Assembly: GCF_014203365.1 (NCBI RefSeq)
Contig: NZ_JACHIS010000001.1
Coordinates: 4,836,001 to 4,900,000 of the forward strand
From: Actinoalloteichus hymeniacidonis
Lineage (GTDB): Bacteria > Actinomycetota > Actinomycetes > Mycobacteriales > Pseudonocardiaceae
Reading direction: 5' to 3'
Length of the DNA stretch: 64,000 nucleotides
The notes beneath the pieces are model-generated. The model was not told the DNA's origin. It did no database searches and saw only the letters and a program-made list of their open reading frames with translations. Below, piece by piece: positions 50,993-60,986 of this stretch; the stretch's first letter is position 1; every line of letters begins with the position of its first letter. Position numbers and translations under genes: made by a program.

Positions 50993-52650
50993 ATGTCTGA
51001 GCGCACCAGCCGCGCAGGATTCGGCCGACTCACGATGCTGATCCTGGGCTCCTTACTTGTCACCTCGCTTCTCGTGTGGATCGTCCTGGAGCGGTTCCCC
51101 ACCCTCTTCGGCAGCATGGACTGCTCGGAGGCCACCACGCTCAACGTCGTCGCCGCGCCCTCGGTGGCCCCGTTACTCGACGAGGTGGCCGACGAGCCGA
51201 GAGCGGACGAGAACGGCGACTGCTATCGGGTCCGGGTTCAATCGGTGGCCTCCGCCGACGCCGTGGAGATGCTGGCCGACCCCCGACAGGCCGACGAGGT
51301 GGCCGCGTGGCTGCCGGAATCGAGCATGTGGCTGCACCGGGCCAGGGCCAACGGCGCCACCGAGGTACCGGAGTCCGGTGAATCGATCGCCTCCTCGCCC
51401 ATAGTGCTGGCTCAACCGCCCGACGCCGCGAGCGAGCAGGGCGACGATCCGCGGTGGTCCGGGCTGCTCGGCCCCGATGCCGGTGAGACCGCGATCTGGA
51501 CCAGCGATCCCTCGCGCAGCATCACGGCGACCTCGATGTTGTGGGGGGTACGCCGCCTCAGCGCCGAGGCCGCGGATCCCACCGCAGCCGCCACCGGCCG
51601 CTTCCGGACGCTCTCCCAGGAGGTGTCCGAGGACGAGGAACAGCTGTACCAGCGGATCGCGGAGACGTCCGAGGGCGACCGGCCTGCCGCCTTCCCCACC
51701 AGCGAACAACGCCTACTGCGCTATCAGCAGGATTCGCCTGCCGTCGAGCTGTCCGCCGCGTATCCCGAGGTCGACGCGCCGTCGCTGGACTTCCCCTTCG
51801 TCCCCCTGCTGAGCGCTACCCAGAGCGAATGGATGGCGGCCGCAGGTCTGCGCTCGGTACTCCAGGCACCGGAGACCGTCCGGTTGCTGGGCGATCATCG
51901 GCTCCGCACTCCCGGCGGCGAACTCGCAGGGGAGCATCCCGCTCCCGAATCGGTGCCGCCGGTGGCACTGCCGGACACCGATGATCTCGACGAGACCCTG
52001 GGCATGTGGGCCGGGGTCTCGCGCAGTGGCCGCATCCTGGCCGCGCTCGACGTGTCCGGTTCGATGGGCGACGAGGTGCCCGGCACCGGACGCACCCGGA
52101 TGGAACTGGCGATCGGCGCGACCGAGCAGGGCATCGGGATGCTGCTGCCCACCACCCGACTCGGAGTCTGGACCTTCTCGACCAGGCTGGAGGGCGATCG
52201 GGACTATCGGGAAGTGCTTCCGGTCGGTCCCGTCAGCGAGCACACCGAGGGCACCGGCCTGGAGGCGCTGCGCTCGATCACCGCGCAGCCCGGCGGCGGC
52301 ACGGGTCTCTACGACACCACCCTCGCCGCGTACGAGGCGGCCAGGCAGGGTTGGGAACCCGGCCGGACCAACACCGTCGTGGTGTTCACCGATGGCCGTG
52401 ACGAGGATTCGACGAGCATCGGACTGGATCGACTTCTCACCGAGCTATCGCAGGCGCAGGACCGGCGGCACCGTTGCCGATCGTCCTGATCGGCGTCGGC
52501 CCCGACATCGATCAACAGGCCCTACAGCAGATCGCGGATGTCACCGGCGGCCGGGTGTTCACCGCCGACGATCCCGCCGACATGGGCGAGATCTTCCTCG
52601 GAGCCCTGGGCAGTCAGCTGTGCCAACCGCCGATGTGCGAGCCGGGCTGA
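50993..52650 (+). pseudogene. Substrate-binding/VWA domain protein, frameshifted near its end
   Basis: ATG 50993 follows AGGAGGGA. The protein has a membrane helix (MLILGSLLVTSLLVWIVL), a periplasmic-binding-like domain (ATTLNVVAAPSVAPLLDEVA onward) and a von Willebrand A domain with the MIDAS motif DVSGSMGDEV. The frame stops at 52489 after RRHRCRSS. In the -1 frame the expected family ending continues without break: PAAPLPIVLIGVGPDIDQQA through VTGGRVFTADDPADMGEIF to the TGA at 52650. Restoring one base in the GGACCGG at 52459-52465 joins them. It is a real frameshift or a sequence error; the first 490 codons are intact. Confidence 0.8.
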
Positions 52651-52865
52651 TCTCCGACGAGGTCGGCGGGGAGAACCGGGCGCGCTGCGCCGAGTGCGCA
52701 GGTCAAGCACCTGCGATCAGCGCGACCCGCCCGTCTCGCGCCGCCGCGCGGACCTCGCCGATTAGCCGGTCGCTCTTTCGAGTAGAAAAATGCCATCCGC
52801 CGGAATTCGCTCCGAATCGTCGTTATAGTCCGGCCGTCAATCAGCCGAGACCGTGAGGTTTCTTC

Positions 52866-53636
52866 ATGACTATTCCCGCTGTTCCGGCGGATGTATTGTG
52901 GTTCCGTCGCTTCCGGCCGATCGCCGCGCCTCGGGTCCGACTTCTGTGTTTCGCCCATGCCGGCGGTGCCGCCAGCGCATTCCGGAGTTGGCCCGCCGGG
53001 CTTTCCGCCGACGTCGAGTTGCTCGCCGTGCGCTATCCGGGCCGACAAGACCGCCTCGGCGAACCCGGTGCGCGACAGATGGCCGATCTCGTCGAACCGA
53101 TAGTCGCCGCGATAGCGCCGTTTCATACCGAGCCGATTGCATTGTTCGGGCACAGCATGGGCGCGGCCGTCGCCTATGAAGTCGCGGTACGCCTCGAACA
53201 ACTCGGCACCCGGCCGCTCATGCTTTTCGTCTCCGGCTACCCCGCGCCACTCCACCACGGTTCCCGGCTGACCGAGAATTCCGACGACGCCGCACTGCTC
53301 ACCAACATCCGGCTACTGGGCGGACCGCAACTGGCGTCACTCGACCCCGCGCTACTAGAGCTGATGTTGCCCGCCCTACGCGCGGATCACGCGGTGATGG
53401 CGCGGTATCGCCCCACCCGAGGCAGACCGCTGTCCACACCGGTCGTGGCCTACGCGGCCGCCGATGATCCCTTCGCACCATTGGACCGCGTCGTGGACTG
53501 GTCGGAGGTGACCACGGCGATGTTCGCGCACCGGACCTTCCCCGGCGGCCACTTCTACCTGACGGAACAGGAAACGGAGCTGACGAGCGACCTCACCCGG
53601 CATCTCGCAGCCACCGGCCGGTTCGCTCGCCGCTGA
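52866..53636 (+). CDS. Type II thioesterase of an NRPS/PKS cluster
   Basis: A 256-residue hydrolase that clears misloaded carrier proteins. RLLCFAHAGGAASAFRSWP, AVRYPGRQDR, the nucleophile elbow FGHSMGAAVAYEVA and the late histidine in FPGGHFYLTEQE are all family marks, with DDPFAP supplying the Asp. ATG 52866 follows GAGG. It is the only plus-strand gene of the cluster and converges with the PKS gene. Confidence 0.95.
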   Translation: MTIPAVPADVLWFRRFRPIAAPRVRLLCFAHAGGAASAFRSWPAGLSADVELLAVRYPGRQDRLGEPGARQMADLVEPIVAAIAPFHTEPIALFGHSMGAAVAYEVAVRLEQLGTRPLMLFVSGYPAPLHHGSRLTENSDDAALLTNIRLLGGPQLASLDPALLELMLPALRADHAVMARYRPTRGRPLSTPVVAYAAADDPFAPLDRVVDWSEVTTAMFAHRTFPGGHFYLTEQETELTSDLTRHLAATGRFARR

Positions 53637-53655
53637 GCGCAGGCGAGCCGAGGGT

Positions 53656-53680
53656 CGACCCGGTGCGCTCGGCCGGGTCG
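53656..53680. terminator. Candidate hairpin between convergent TE and PKS genes
   Basis: CGACCCGG (53656-53663) and CCGGGTCG (53673-53680) are perfect inverted 8-mers with a nine-base loop. No U-run; a terminator role is inferred from position. Confidence 0.4.
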
Positions 53681-53829
53681 CCTAGGCCGAGCACCGTCGC
53701 CCGCCGTTCCAGCACGACCCGGCCACTATTCGCCGAGCGTTGCGACTCACCGCCCGGCACACCGCCGGAGGCCGCACCCGCGCGACGACCGCGCGCCCGC
53801 GTACTCGCAGTTCACGCCGCCGGAGCGCC

Positions 53830-56800
53830 TCAGGGGCAGGCCGTGACCGGTGCGTCGCCATCGGACCCGCTGCCGGCCACTGGCCGAGGATCACCCACTC
53901 CAGCTGCGGCGATCGCCGCCACGATCTCCCCGACCGTCGCCTGCTCGAAGACCAGCCGAGCGGGCAACGCGACCCGGAACCGGTTGCTGACGAAGTCCAT
54001 CATGCGCACCGCGAGCAGCGAATCGCCGCCCAAGTCGAAGAAACCGTCGTCGACACCGATGGGATCGATACCCAACACCGACTGCCAGTAGGCCGCCACC
54101 ACCTTCTCGTGTTCCGTCACCGGAGCCCGGAACGGCGTCGTCAGCCTCGGTCGCGATGACAGCGCGGTGGCAGGCACCCGCCCATCCCCGACCGGAGACC
54201 CGCCGACCGGGCCTCGGTCGCCACGGGCAGCATCATCCGGTCGTTCGATCGACGATCCGTCCCGGCGATCCGGCGCAGCAAGGGGCGCAGCCGCCGAATC
54301 GCCGGTCGGGACCTCGCCCGTCGCGCGGTGGACGACACGGTCTATCCAGTGTCGCCGCCGCTCGAACGGGTAGCCGGGGAGCGGAATCCGCCTGCCCGCC
54401 GGGAACACGGCGGGCCAATCGAGGTCGATACCCTCGTTCCACAGCCGACCCAACGCCGCGAACAGCACCGATGAGTCCGGCCGGTCCTCCTTTCGGCTGC
54501 GAACCGAACGCACGACGGTGGTGCCCCTGCCGAGCTGCTTCACCGCGAGCTGGCTCAGGCCGCTGCCCGGCCCCACCTCGATGAAGATCGGGTCGTCCTC
54601 GCCCGCCACCGTCACGAGTCCGTCGGCGAAGCGCACGGTCCCCCGCAGGTGCCGTAGCCAGAAATCCGGCTGTCTCGCCTGCTCGGCCGTGATCCAGTCG
54701 CCCGTCACGTTCGAGACGAACGGAATCGTCGGCGCCTGCAAACGGACTCGGCTCAGTGCGGCGGAGTAGTCGGCGAGCACCGGGTCCAACAACCAGGAAT
54801 GGGCGGCCCCGACCACGTCCAAGCCCTGGTTGCTCACCGCGTTGGCATCCAGGACGGCCCGCAGCCGCTCGATGTCCTCGACCGGACCGGAGACCGAACA
54901 GGCCCGCGGGGCGTTCACCGCGGCGAGCGACAGCCGGTCGGTCAAATAGGGCGCCAGTTCCTCGGGGGTCAGGACGACGCTGAGCATCGCGCCGCCCGCC
55001 TGCCGGATCAGCCGCTCCCGCTCGACCATCAGCGGTAGGACCTCCGAGAGGCCGAGCACCCCGCTCAGGCAGGCCGCGGTGTACTCGCCGAGGGAATGCC
55101 CGAGCATCGCGTTCGGAGTGACGCCTGCGGCGATGAGCAACCGTGCCAAGGCGTACTGGGTGCTCAACAGCCCCGCGAGACCGGCAGGCCTGTTGCTCCG
55201 CTGCCCTCGGTACAACAGCCCTCGGAGGTCTTGGCCCAGCACCGGCCGCAGTATCTCCGCGCAGCGGTCCAGCTCCGCCCGGAACAACGGTTGGGTCTCG
55301 TACAACTCCCGTCCCATCCCGCCGTACTGGGCGCCGCCGCCACCGAACAACAGGACGACGGGACGGGGGCGGACTGCGGCGGTGTCGACGGGGACCGGTT
55401 CGCGCAACTGCGTCACCGCATCCGCGTGGTCACGGCACACGATCGTCCGGCGGTACGGCAGCGATCGGCGACCCGATCGGAGGGTGTGTCCGACGTCGGC
55501 GAGTCCCAGTTCGGGCCGCGCGGCGAGGTGCTCGGCGATCTCACCCGTCACGGTGGTCAGCTGGTCTCGGGTCCTGGCGGACACCGGCAGCACCGTCCAG
55601 GTCTCGGGTGCGGCGGCGGTCGCCCGGACTGGTGCCTGTTCGAGGATGACGTGGGCGTTGGTGCCCCCGATACCGAAGGAGCTGACGCCCGCGCGGCGCG
55701 GGCGATCCCCGGGGAAGGCGATGGCCTCGGTGTTGACGTAGAACGGGCCTGCGTCGAGTTCGAGTGCCGGATTGGGCGCCTCGAAGGTCGGGTGCGGTGG
55801 AATCCGGCCGCGCTCGATCACCAGGACGGCTTTGATCAACCCGGCGATCCCGGAGGCGGCGTCCAGATGCCCCAGGTTGGCCTTGATGGAGCCCAATGCG
55901 CAGAAGCCTCGGCGTCGGGTGTCGGCCCGGAAGACATCGGTCAGCGCGGACACCTCGATCGGGTCCCCGACCGGTGTTCCGGTGCCGTGTGCTTCCAGGT
56001 AGCCGATGTCGCTCGGATGCACCTCGGCGTTGGCCTGCGCGGCCAGGATCACCGCACGCTGGCCCGCCCGGCTCGGCGCGCTGAAACCGGACTTCGCCGC
56101 GCCGTCGTTGTTGATCGCCGATCCCCGGATGACCGCGCGGATGTGGTCGCCGTCGGCGAGGGCGTCGGCGAGCCTGCGCAGCACCACCACGCCCGCGCCG
56201 TCGCCGCCGATGAAACCCGAGGCGTTGCGGTCGAACGGTCGACATCGGCCGTCCGGCGAGTAGACGCCTCCATCGACATATCGATAGCCGAGCTTGTCGG
56301 GAATCAGACCCACGCCGCCCGCGAGAGCCAGGTCGCACTGGCTGGTCAGCAGGTCCTGACAGGCCAGGTGGACGGCCACCAGCGAGGTGGAGCACGCGGT
56401 CTGCACCGCGATGGCCGGTCCGGTGAGATTCAGCGCGTAGGACACCCGGCTGGCCAGTGCGTCCGGAAGGTTCGCGATCTTGGCGGCCATGGAGCCGATC
56501 GAGTACTCGCCGCCGAATCTTGGGTGGACGTGGGACAGGTAGTACTCGCTCTGGCTTGAACCCGCATAGACCCCGACCGGCCCACCCACACGGTCCGGGT
56601 CGTGTCCGGCGTCATCCAGGGCGTGCTGGCAGGTCTCCAGGAAGATCCGATGTTGCGGGTCCAACAGGGCGGCCTCGGTGGGAAGGAAACCGAAGTACTC
56701 CGCGTCGAAACAGTCGAGGTCGGGCATCGCGTTGGCCAGCCGAAGGTGCGCCGGGTCGGTCAACAGAGCCGGATCTCCGCCTGCCGCCAGGAATTCCGCG

Positions 56801-56940
56801 TCCTCGATGGGCCGTACCGCCTCGCGGCCGGCAAGCAGGTTCGCCCACAGTTCCTCGACGTCGCGTGCTTCGGGGAACCGCCCGGCCATCCCGACGATCG
56901 CGATGTCGAGCTCTCTGTCTGCGATCCGATCGTCAGCCAT
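53830..56940 (-). CDS. Type I polyketide synthase module, KS-AT-ACP
   Basis: A 1036-residue single module. KS about 12-435 with the triad C183 (TACSTSLVA), H318 (EAHGTGT) and H358 (IKANLGHLDAASG). AT about 525-820, active serine in MLGHSLGEYTAACL (S616); the specificity segment reads VVGAAHSWLLDP instead of HAFH or YASH, so the extender unit cannot be called. A Pro/Arg/Asp-rich linker leads to the ACP (FFDLGGDSLLAVRM, S974). No KR, DH, ER or TE. ATG 56940, after GGGAG, overlaps the NRPS stop. It presumably extends the chain received from the NRPS. Confidence 0.93.
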   Translation of the reverse strand: MADDRIADRELDIAIVGMAGRFPEARDVEELWANLLAGREAVRPIEDAEFLAAGGDPALLTDPAHLRLANAMPDLDCFDAEYFGFLPTEAALLDPQHRIFLETCQHALDDAGHDPDRVGGPVGVYAGSSQSEYYLSHVHPRFGGEYSIGSMAAKIANLPDALASRVSYALNLTGPAIAVQTACSTSLVAVHLACQDLLTSQCDLALAGGVGLIPDKLGYRYVDGGVYSPDGRCRPFDRNASGFIGGDGAGVVVLRRLADALADGDHIRAVIRGSAINNDGAAKSGFSAPSRAGQRAVILAAQANAEVHPSDIGYLEAHGTGTPVGDPIEVSALTDVFRADTRRRGFCALGSIKANLGHLDAASGIAGLIKAVLVIERGRIPPHPTFEAPNPALELDAGPFYVNTEAIAFPGDRPRRAGVSSFGIGGTNAHVILEQAPVRATAAAPETWTVLPVSARTRDQLTTVTGEIAEHLAARPELGLADVGHTLRSGRRSLPYRRTIVCRDHADAVTQLREPVPVDTAAVRPRPVVLLFGGGGAQYGGMGRELYETQPLFRAELDRCAEILRPVLGQDLRGLLYRGQRSNRPAGLAGLLSTQYALARLLIAAGVTPNAMLGHSLGEYTAACLSGVLGLSEVLPLMVERERLIRQAGGAMLSVVLTPEELAPYLTDRLSLAAVNAPRACSVSGPVEDIERLRAVLDANAVSNQGLDVVGAAHSWLLDPVLADYSAALSRVRLQAPTIPFVSNVTGDWITAEQARQPDFWLRHLRGTVRFADGLVTVAGEDDPIFIEVGPGSGLSQLAVKQLGRGTTVVRSVRSRKEDRPDSSVLFAALGRLWNEGIDLDWPAVFPAGRRIPLPGYPFERRRHWIDRVVHRATGEVPTGDSAAAPLAAPDRRDGSSIERPDDAARGDRGPVGGSPVGDGRVPATALSSRPRLTTPFRAPVTEHEKVVAAYWQSVLGIDPIGVDDGFFDLGGDSLLAVRMMDFVSNRFRVALPARLVFEQATVGEIVAAIAAAGVGDPRPVAGSGSDGDAPVTACP

Positions 56941-59900
56941 CGCGCGGTGCTCCCTTGTCGGTGCCGATCTTGTTTCTGGCGAGAAGCGTGGCCCGACGTC
57001 GAGCCGCCCGGTCCCTGGCCTCGCCGGTGCCGCGCTGCGATGCACCCGGTTGGGGTTCACCGCAGGCCAGTGCCGCGATCCCGGCCACCGTCGGATAGGA
57101 GTAGAGGTCGGCGAGGCCGATAGCGGTGCCGAAGGATTCGACGAGCATCGTGTGCAGCCGAGCCATCGACAGGGAATGTCCCCCGAGGTCGAAGAAGTTG
57201 TCGTGCGCGCCGATGACGGGGCGGCCCAACACCTCGCGCCACATCCGAGCGACCCGTTCCTGTACCGCGCCCTGCGGTGCGATGAACCGCGCCGAGCCGG
57301 ATTCGGCGGGCAGCACCCGAAGAGTCAGTGCGCGCCGGTCGACCTTGCCCGCCGGGGTGCGCGGCAGTTCGGCCAGGACCTCGAATCCCGAGGGCACCAG
57401 TTGCCTCGGCAGGCTGCGCGCGCAGTGTTCCCGCAGCTCGACCACGGACGGGCTCGCGGCTTCGACCGACCGGACGAAGGCATGCAGGCGAGGATCGTCC
57501 GGTTGATCGGTACGCAGTACCACTGCGGCGGCGGCCACCGTCGGGTGCTCGACGAGCACCGCCTCGATCTCACCGAGCTCGACGCGGATGCCCCGGATCT
57601 TCACCTGCGCATCGGCCCGGCCGACGAGTTGCAGGCGGCCATCGACGTCGGAGAAACCGAGGTCGCCGGTGCGGTACATCCGGCCGCCGCCGATGGCCGC
57701 CGGGGCGGGTGGGAAACGTTGCGCGGTCAAGGCGGGCTCGTTCAGATATCCCCTGGCCAGTCCGGGACCCGCCAGATAGATCTCGCCGACGGTTCCGATC
57801 GGCACCGGACGCAGTGCCGCGTCCAGAACCAGCACCCGCGTCCCGGCGACCGCCCGCCCCACGGTCGGCGGCCCGGCAGGCAGCAGCGGTTCGCTCATCG
57901 TGGCGCAGACGGTGGCCTCGGTCGGCCCGTAGGCGTTGATCATCGTGCGTCCGACGGCCCACTGCCGCACCAGCTCCGGCGGGCAGGCCTCGCCGCCGAC
58001 GACCAGGCAGCGAACCCCGGCCAGGGCGTCCGGCGTCAACACCGCCACGGCCGAGGGCGGCAGCAACAGGTGCGAGATGCGTTGCTCGGCCAACAGCCGG
58101 GTCAGGGCGGGCCCCGGTTGCAGGCGCTGGGCGTCGGCGATCACCAGCGTCGCGCCCGTGGTCAGCGCCTGCAGCAGTTCCCAGACCACCGCGTCGAAGC
58201 CGGGCGCGGCGAACCGCAGCACCCGGTCGCGCGCCGTCATCGCGCAGCGGTCGCGCAGGGTCGTCGCGAAGGCCGCCAGACCACGGTGTTCGACGATGAC
58301 GCCCTTCGGGCGGCCGGTGGAGCCGGAGGTGTAGATCAGGTAGGCGGCGTTGTGCGGCGCGGCCCTGTTCCGCAGACCGGGAGCCGCCGAGTCGCCGCCC
58401 GCAGCGGAGAGGACCGATCGGACCGCGGCCGAATCCTGGTCGAGCAGCGTCCAACTCCGCTCGACATCCTCGCGGCGGGCCAGCCGACCGGCCTCGTCGG
58501 TGATCAGCACGGTGGGCCGGGCGTCGGCGAGCATCGCCCGGATCCGCGCGGCGGGCAGTTCGGGGTCGATCGGGAGGAAGGCACCGCCTGCTGCGGCGAC
58601 GGCGAGCATGGCGACGATGGCGGCGGGCGTGCGCGGCAGTGCGATGGCCACCACCCGTTCCGGGCCGACCCCGCGCGCGACCAGCAGCCTGGCCAGTCGG
58701 CTCACCCTGGCGGCCAGTTCGGCGTAGGTCCAACACCGGCCCTCGCAGTCGATGGCCACCTCGGCCGGGGTGCGCGAGACCTGGTCGTCGAACAGCTGCG
58801 ACAGGGTTCGCTCCGGCACGCTTGCGACGGGCTCGACGCCGAGAGCGAACACCTCGGCGGGCCGAGTCCTGCCGATCTCGGCGATCGGCCGATCGGGTCC
58901 ACAGTCGACGAAAGCCCGCAGATAGTGCGCCAAGCGCTCACCGAAGGCCGTCAGGACGGGCAGTGCGCACCGGCTCTGGTCCACGACCAGGTCGAGGTCG
59001 ATGCCGCCGCCGGGGCCGTCGTGCACATCCACGTTCAGCCCGGCGACCCGGCCTGCCGCCAACTGGTGGATCCGTGCGGCACGGCCCGCGAACCGCAGTT
59101 CCCGATCGACGCGGTTGATGTTGACCGTCGTGCTGAAGAGCGGTGCCTGGGCCGCCGGATCACGCAGCGCACGCAGTCCGCGCTGGGTGATCCGTTGATG
59201 CAGGACCACCTCCCTGGTCTCGACGGCCACCCGGTGGGCCAGGCAGGCCAGGGTGCGCCAGGGCGGCACCGATATCCGCAGCGGCAGGACGTCCGAGGTC
59301 ATCCCCGGGACGCTCAGCGCCCGGCCACCGGACCGGCCCTTGACCACCAGGCCGAGCGTCACCTCCTGCGGTCCGGTCGCCGGTGTCAGGAAACCGGCCA
59401 GGGCCGAGAGCAGCAGGACGCTCCACCCGACCTTGGCGGCCCTGGCGGCCGCCGAGAGCCGAGCGACATCGCCCGGTGTCAGGCGCAACCGCCAGCGGAT
59501 CGCCCCGGATTCGGCGTCGGTCCCGGGGTTCGGTTCCCGCTCGACCCGGCCGCCCAGTTCCGCAGGCAGATCCGCGACGGCGGCCGATTCCGCCGCCGCG
59601 TCGAGTCGACCCCGCCAGAACTCGCGGTCACGCTGAGCCGCAGCCGAATCGCGATAGGCCTCGGTCTGCTCGATCAGCACGGCGAGCGGACCGAACGGCG
59701 TCGCAGGCGGCGTCGTCTCCGCCAGCGCAGCCGAGTACAGCGTGGCGACCCGCCGGAGGAACAGAGCACCGCTGTGGCCGTCGAATCGCAGGTGGTGGAC
59801 GTTCTGATACCAGAGGATCCGGTCCTGCGGCAGCAGGAAGATCGCGAAGCCGAACAAGGGATCGGCCCCGATCTCGCGCGGCGCGGCCAGATCGGCGTTC

Positions 59901-60322
59901 ATCCAGCCGAACGCGAGTCCGTCCGGGTCGGCCTCGGCCCGAAGGTCGTGAATTCGCAGCCACTCGCCGACGGCGTCATCGATTGATCGGGCGTCCTCGA
60001 CGATCTGGGCGGGACGGCCGCCATCCTCGACCAATCGCGCCCGGAGACACTCGGTCTCCCACACCGCCGTCCGCAGGGCTCGGACGAACTCCGGCAGCCG
60101 CACCGGCCCGGGGATCTCCAGGCAACCGCCCGTGTTGAACGTCGGATCGGCGGGCCGGAGTCGTTGTGCCACCCAGACCTCGGTCTGTGCCGGGGTGAGT
60201 GGCAGAGCCACCGCCTCGGTGGACGCGACCAGCGAACCGATCGACGGCGCTGCGCAGGGAATCGGCACCGGTCTACCCGGTGGTGCGCCCGCGAGCGGCG
60301 AGGCGCCGTGGGGCTCGATCAC
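56933..60322 (-). CDS. Non-ribosomal peptide synthetase, C-A-PCP
   Basis: An 1129-residue module. The condensation domain has NVHHLRFDGHS (HHxxxDG at 176-182). The A domain has YLIYTSGSTGRPKGV, NAYGPTEATVC, YRTGDLGF and PRTPAGKVDRRAL (A10 Lys). My hand-derived specificity code is D-A-W-L-V-G-A-V-C-K, nearest to hydrophobic or aromatic codes (Phe, Leu); tentative. The PCP is FFDLGGHSLSMARL (S1050), followed by a basic tail (ARDRAARRRATLLARNK), perhaps a docking element for the PKS. GTG at 60322 overlaps the upstream stop (GTGA); earlier GTGs at 60349 or 60361 are possible. Confidence 0.92.
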   Translation of the reverse strand: MIEPHGASPLAGAPPGRPVPIPCAAPSIGSLVASTEAVALPLTPAQTEVWVAQRLRPADPTFNTGGCLEIPGPVRLPEFVRALRTAVWETECLRARLVEDGGRPAQIVEDARSIDDAVGEWLRIHDLRAEADPDGLAFGWMNADLAAPREIGADPLFGFAIFLLPQDRILWYQNVHHLRFDGHSGALFLRRVATLYSAALAETTPPATPFGPLAVLIEQTEAYRDSAAAQRDREFWRGRLDAAAESAAVADLPAELGGRVEREPNPGTDAESGAIRWRLRLTPGDVARLSAAARAAKVGWSVLLLSALAGFLTPATGPQEVTLGLVVKGRSGGRALSVPGMTSDVLPLRISVPPWRTLACLAHRVAVETREVVLHQRITQRGLRALRDPAAQAPLFSTTVNINRVDRELRFAGRAARIHQLAAGRVAGLNVDVHDGPGGGIDLDLVVDQSRCALPVLTAFGERLAHYLRAFVDCGPDRPIAEIGRTRPAEVFALGVEPVASVPERTLSQLFDDQVSRTPAEVAIDCEGRCWTYAELAARVSRLARLLVARGVGPERVVAIALPRTPAAIVAMLAVAAAGGAFLPIDPELPAARIRAMLADARPTVLITDEAGRLARREDVERSWTLLDQDSAAVRSVLSAAGGDSAAPGLRNRAAPHNAAYLIYTSGSTGRPKGVIVEHRGLAAFATTLRDRCAMTARDRVLRFAAPGFDAVVWELLQALTTGATLVIADAQRLQPGPALTRLLAEQRISHLLLPPSAVAVLTPDALAGVRCLVVGGEACPPELVRQWAVGRTMINAYGPTEATVCATMSEPLLPAGPPTVGRAVAGTRVLVLDAALRPVPIGTVGEIYLAGPGLARGYLNEPALTAQRFPPAPAAIGGGRMYRTGDLGFSDVDGRLQLVGRADAQVKIRGIRVELGEIEAVLVEHPTVAAAAVVLRTDQPDDPRLHAFVRSVEAASPSVVELREHCARSLPRQLVPSGFEVLAELPRTPAGKVDRRALTLRVLPAESGSARFIAPQGAVQERVARMWREVLGRPVIGAHDNFFDLGGHSLSMARLHTMLVESFGTAIGLADLYSYPTVAGIAALACGEPQPGASQRGTGEARDRAARRRATLLARNKIGTDKGAPRDG

Positions 60323-60975
60323 GAGCTCGGCCGAGGTCCGGAACCGAACACCAGTGCCGACCCCGCCTGGTGGAAGGCCGGCGACGGCCCGACCGGGATC
60401 TCGTCCACCGGGAACAGCGCGGGATTGAACGCCTCGTGCACGAACAGGGCGGGCTGTTCGTCGACCAGGATCAGGTACTCCCGGAACGCACAGCGCCCCT
60501 TGGCCGGGCCCGGCCACCGGGTGCGGCCCCGGGCGGTGTGTTCCCGGCGTTGCTGCACGGCCAATTCAGCCAACCCGGTACCGATCGGGGTCTCGCTGCT
60601 GGTCAACGCCGCCGTCACCGCAGGTGGCAAGCCCAGCGGCGCGACGGTGCAGTTCAACGAGAGCAACCGCTGCTGGGCGTCGAACAACGCGGAACGACGC
60701 AGGATCACCTCGTGCCGTGCGAGATCCGGGTAGATCGCGGTCGAGACGCCCTCGGGAACCACGGCACGGTCGACCATCTGCTGTTGCAACAACCGCAGGG
60801 AGATCGGTGCTCCCGAGAGTTCGATGAGCAACGCGGTGGTCGAACCGCGATAGTCGAGGATTCTCCTGGTCGTCGAGGCGCCGAAGGCTTCGAACGGGCC
60901 GTCGGCGAGATCGTCGATCAGGCCCTCCGTTAAGAAGGGACCTCCGGTCAGGTCGCTACCCGCTGCTGCGGACAC
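60319..60975 (-). CDS. Chorismate lyase-like protein (4-hydroxybenzoate synthase, DUF98 type)
   Basis: A 218-residue protein. STTRRILDYRGSTTALLIEL, ARHEVILRRSALFDAQQRLL, APLGLPPAVTAALTSSETPI and GTGLAELAVQQRRE run in the order and spacing of the chorismate pyruvate-lyase family that includes Mycobacterium tuberculosis Rv2949c, as I recall that sequence; the last part (FREYLILVDEQPALFVHEAF) also fits. These enzymes make 4-hydroxybenzoate from chorismate. GTG at 60975 follows GGGAG. In this cluster it probably provides an aryl starter or precursor. Confidence 0.72.
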   Translation of the reverse strand: MSAAAGSDLTGGPFLTEGLIDDLADGPFEAFGASTTRRILDYRGSTTALLIELSGAPISLRLLQQQMVDRAVVPEGVSTAIYPDLARHEVILRRSALFDAQQRLLSLNCTVAPLGLPPAVTAALTSSETPIGTGLAELAVQQRREHTARGRTRWPGPAKGRCAFREYLILVDEQPALFVHEAFNPALFPVDEIPVGPSPAFHQAGSALVFGSGPRPSS

Positions 60976-60986
60976 GATGGCACTCC

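Noticed and set aside
50993-52650. Programmed -1 frameshifting in the VWA gene
   Set aside because: No slippery heptamer of X-XXY-YYZ type or downstream structure of note at the junction; a simple one-base indel explains it.
53830-56940. Calling malonyl or methylmalonyl specificity for the PKS AT
   Set aside because: The diagnostic segment reads AAHS rather than HAFH or YASH, so an extender assignment would be a guess.
56678-59986. Very long open frame opposite the NRPS gene (over 1100 codons)
   Set aside because: High G+C lowers stop frequency on the opposite strand. The translation is Arg/Gly/Asp-rich with no domain, while the minus-strand frame has complete NRPS motifs.
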